DNA of 18,126 nucleotides from DAIDKA01 sp036521075 (GTDB lineage Bacteria > Pseudomonadota > Gammaproteobacteria > Steroidobacterales > Steroidobacteraceae): contig DATDIL010000138.1 in the NCBI GenBank assembly GCA_036521075.1, forward strand, positions 1 through 18,126. The letters are read 5' to 3'. Shown here one piece after another: positions 15,855 through 18,126 of this stretch. A program made the position numbers and the translations under genes. The notes under the pieces are model-generated. The model was not told the origin of the DNA. It ran no database searches and saw nothing but the letters and a program-made list of their open reading frames with translations. The first letter of the stretch is position 1, and the number at the start of each line of letters is the position of its first letter.

Positions 15855-17090
15855 TTAAGACTGGCACCGACTGGGCACCAATGTCTCAATCTCCCCCACG
15901 GCCACACGCACTCCATCCTCGCGTGCCATGGCCTGACCCAGCTCTTGCGCCTTCTGCTGCGTCGACCCCCGCAGTGCAAACGCGATCATCTCGCCAAGCG
16001 CAGTCCAGTTCCTTGCCCCTCTGCCTGAAACCCTCGGCGCCGCACCGCGTGCCGCGACACGTCCAGCCCAGAAGAACTGATCCGACCCAAACGGCAGGAT
16101 GACTTGGGGTACGCCTGCGCGGGCCGCTGTGTGCGTCGTTCCCGCGCCGCCGTGATGAATCGCCAGGCTTATGCGTGGGAACAACCATTCGTGCGGAACA
16201 TCCCGGGCAATGAAGAAATTATCCGGCAACACGGAACGGTCGATATTGCTCCATCCCGGTGAAAACACGACGCGGCGCCCCGCGACCGCGTCGATGAGCG
16301 CCTTCAATGCTTCGGCGCGGATGAAGGCCGAAGGGCTGCCGAATCCAGCGTAGAGCGGCCGTTCGGCGCCGAGGAAATCGACAAGATCGTGTGGGGGTTG
16401 CCAGCCGACAGGCTGATTGCACCAGTGTCCGCAAATGACATGCTGCTGCGGCCAGTCGGGCGGTCGCGCGACCAGTTCTTTTGAGATCCCACAGAGCACG
16501 GGGAAATCGCAGAGCGGTCGCACGGGAGCCGTCGTGCCAAATACTTCGCGCCGCGCCGTGGACGCGCTTGCGGCGAACAGACTCCACAGCTGCCGATGCA
16601 TGAACTTGTGTGTCCACAGGTTCGCCCAACCCGGCAGCCTGAGCGGTGGCATGCCCGGCGAACAGAATGCGCGCGTGGGTGCGAAGGGTTGAAACATCAA
16701 ACCTATGGCGGGCTTGCGCAGCTCTGCGCGCAGGGTGAGAGCGACGCTCAACGCAAGACTGCTGAATAGAATCGCATCCGAGCGCGCGGCATGCTCGCCG
16801 ACCGTTCGCAGCCACGAAGCCGAATTTTCGGCTATGAAATTCTTAAGGTTCCTGCCAACGCGAAGCGCCTGCGAAAGACGGAATTTCTCCCGCGGGTCGC
16901 CGATTGGCAGTATGGACTTGATGTCCCCCTGCAGCGGTTCGCTTGCGACACCCAGCGCGCGCGGGGCCCCCAGAGTCGATCCATCGGCAAACAGCCGTAC
17001 CTCGTGACCGCGATCCAGGAGGCCGCGACACAAGGCGGCAAGCGGGCGAGTATCGCCTTCGCTACCAACGGTGACGACCGAGAGACGCAA
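15855..17090 (-). CDS. GT1-type glycosyltransferase (sterol/macrolide UGT-like)
   Basis: A 411-residue GT-B-fold enzyme expected to transfer a sugar from a nucleotide donor to a lipid, sterol or macrolide-like acceptor. The N-terminal Rossmann half starts VVTVGSEGDTRPLAALCRGL and DRGHEVRLF. The C-terminal donor half has YAGFGSPSAF, the strand VVFSPGWSNI, DVPHEWLFP, and the signature AIHHGGAGTTHTAARAGVPQ followed by LPFGSDQFFWAGRV. Upstream in-frame codons reach 17474 and an ATG lies at 17108. I chose the TTG at 17090 because GAGGAG is 6 nt before it and the protein then begins exactly at the first strand. The acceptor is unknown. It is divergent from the histidine kinase gene and convergent with the sulfotransferase remnant. 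Confidence 0.88.
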   Translation of the reverse strand: MRLSVVTVGSEGDTRPLAALCRGLLDRGHEVRLFADGSTLGAPRALGVASEPLQGDIKSILPIGDPREKFRLSQALRVGRNLKNFIAENSASWLRTVGEHAARSDAILFSSLALSVALTLRAELRKPAIGLMFQPFAPTRAFCSPGMPPLRLPGWANLWTHKFMHRQLWSLFAASASTARREVFGTTAPVRPLCDFPVLCGISKELVARPPDWPQQHVICGHWCNQPVGWQPPHDLVDFLGAERPLYAGFGSPSAFIRAEALKALIDAVAGRRVVFSPGWSNIDRSVLPDNFFIARDVPHEWLFPRISLAIHHGGAGTTHTAARAGVPQVILPFGSDQFFWAGRVAARGAAPRVSGRGARNWTALGEMIAFALRGSTQQKAQELGQAMAREDGVRVAVGEIETLVPSRCQS

Positions 17091-17172
17091 CGCATTCTCC
17101 TCAAACATTCCAGCCGCGGGTAAGTATCCGGTGGCGAGCAGCCCGTGGCAGCTGCCGATTGTCAGTAGCCGC

Positions 17173-17190
17173 ACATGACAAATGTCATGT
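17173..17190. promoter_or_regulatory. 18-bp palindrome, candidate response-regulator operator
   Basis: ACATGACA (17173-17180), AA, TGTCATGT (17183-17190): perfect 8-bp arms with a 2-bp spacer. It lies in the 154-nt divergent gap, 54 nt before the kinase ATG and 82 nt before the glycosyltransferase start. DesR/NarL-type response regulators bind short palindromes with closely spaced half-sites, so the cognate regulator of the kinase is the natural candidate. Confidence 0.6.
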
Positions 17191-17244
17191 TTCTCCGGAC
17201 GGCCGTTGATGCGAGAATCGCGGCACTGGTAGCGGAGCCTGCGG

Positions 17245-18126
17245 ATGAGTTCGGACCCGATGATCGCCCGCAAACGCATGCCCTGGGGCTTTCTCGCCTG
17301 GACCGTGCCCTTGGCATACGTGTTCTGGGCGCCGTATGAGCGGCGTGCCGGCTGGTTCGAATGGACTGCGACGACGCTGACGCTTGCAGCGGTCCTGGCG
17401 TTGTTCCTCGCTGGCATAGCGCGCGACGGGGACCGGAAGTATTCCGCGGGTGTTTGCGTCGCACTGCTGTGCATTGCGGTCGGCTTTCTTGCCTACCGTC
17501 CCAGTGGCGGCATCTACTTTCCCGTTGCCGCAGCCTTTGTGCCCGCGGCGGTGGCCGGCGGGATTCGACTGTCCTTGGCGATCGTGTGCGCCATCACGTT
17601 GCTGTTTGGCGCGCAATGGTGCCTGCTTTACCTGGACCAATCTAACGGCAGGCTCTTTCCGCTCTTCGTTGCCGCCGAGATCGTCCTGTCCGGCATCGGC
17701 GTGACCTTTATCTTCCGGCAGGCGCGCGAAATCCGGCGGCGCGACAAGGCCAGTGAGCGCGAACGCATCGCGAAGGACATGCATGACGTGCTAGGTCATT
17801 CGCTGTCGAGCCTGGCGCTCAAGGCGGAACTTGCGCGGCGGATTTTCCCCACGGACCCCGGACGGGCGCTGCGGGAGATCAGCGACATCGAACACATCGC
17901 AAGACAGGGCCTTGAGGAAATGCGAGGCGCGATCAATGGCTACTACTGCGGCGATATCTGCGCGGAGCTGGATAGGGTGGCGGCGCTCCTGAAAGCCGCA
18001 GATGTGTCGGTCGAGCGTCGTTGGGAGCAGCTTGACATGCCGCCTGCCTACGAACGCGTGCTTGCGCTGATCGTGCGCGAGGCGGTCACGAACATCCTGC
18101 GTCATTCACAAGCCAATGTGTGCCGA
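17245..18126 (+). CDS. Sensor histidine kinase, DesK/NarL type (3' end beyond window)
   Basis: The first 294 residues of a membrane histidine kinase; the frame is open to the last base. About six hydrophobic segments occupy residues ~10-160 (FLAWTVPLAYVFW, TLTLAAVLALFLAGI, VALLCIAVGFLAY, PVAAAFVPAAVAGG, IVCAITLLFGAQWCLLY, FVAAEIVLSGIGVTFIF), with no large periplasmic domain. This is followed by a basic helix and a HisKA_3-type dimerisation domain with the phosphoacceptor His180 (AKDMHDVLGHSLSSLALK). The ATP-binding domain begins near 270 with the N-box REAVTNILRHS (Asn283). This is the architecture of DesK, which senses membrane state. ATG 17245 has GGAG 7 nt upstream. A LuxR-type response regulator is expected just beyond the window. 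Confidence 0.92.
   Translation, partial: MSSDPMIARKRMPWGFLAWTVPLAYVFWAPYERRAGWFEWTATTLTLAAVLALFLAGIARDGDRKYSAGVCVALLCIAVGFLAYRPSGGIYFPVAAAFVPAAVAGGIRLSLAIVCAITLLFGAQWCLLYLDQSNGRLFPLFVAAEIVLSGIGVTFIFRQAREIRRRDKASERERIAKDMHDVLGHSLSSLALKAELARRIFPTDPGRALREISDIEHIARQGLEEMRGAINGYYCGDICAELDRVAALLKAADVSVERRWEQLDMPPAYERVLALIVREAVTNILRHSQANVCR

Noticed and set aside
17185..17784. Minus-strand frame of 199 codons antisense to the kinase
   Set aside because: Low-complexity Arg/Gln/Gly translation with no motifs; the kinase on the other strand has clear domains.

Overview
The window is high-GC bacterial chromosome with dense coding on both strands. Gene content suggests a free-living proteobacterium, most likely a gammaproteobacterium of the Steroidobacter/Nevskia/Xanthomonad type. 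The basis is CadC-like regulators with TolB-like and TPR ectodomains, FlhC-like remnants, a DUF6152 gene with its usual partner, a bacterial sulfotransferase remnant and a sterol/macrolide-type glycosyltransferase. The taxonomic call is an inference. I saw no tRNA, rRNA, transposase, integrase or CRISPR array.

Region 1 (1-6823) is a tandem duplication of one module. Each copy has, in order: a decayed FlhC-like fragment (+), a seven-helix membrane protein gene (-), a shared divergent promoter region, and a CadC-like regulator gene (+). Copy A covers about 118-3474 and copy B about 3527-6823. The regulator promoter is the same in both copies (TTGACA, 17-bp spacer, CAGAAT). The regulators' DNA-binding parts are nearly identical, while their TPR ectodomains have drifted.

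Region 2 (6839-9401) lies on the minus strand. It holds a MarR-family regulator with a large palindrome over its own promoter, followed by a DUF1398 gene, then a short orphan coding fragment, then a lipoprotein with a Ser/Thr/Gly linker and a probable glycoside-hydrolase-like domain.

Region 3 (9657-10989) is a gene graveyard. It contains a frameshifted, internally deleted relative of the seven-helix protein family and a truncated TolB-type beta-propeller fragment.

Region 4 (10964-15822) holds a glutathione S-transferase and a third CadC-like regulator on the minus strand. Divergent from the regulator are an exported DUF6152 protein, a translationally coupled exported partner, and a sulfotransferase gene that has lost an internal segment.

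Region 5 (15855-18126) has a GT1-type glycosyltransferase (-) divergent from a DesK/NarL-type sensor histidine kinase (+, cut by the window end). An 18-bp palindrome lies between them and could be the operator of the unseen response regulator.

The theme is regulation across the envelope. Three membrane-anchored regulators sit next to membrane or exported proteins, with signs of module duplication and decay.
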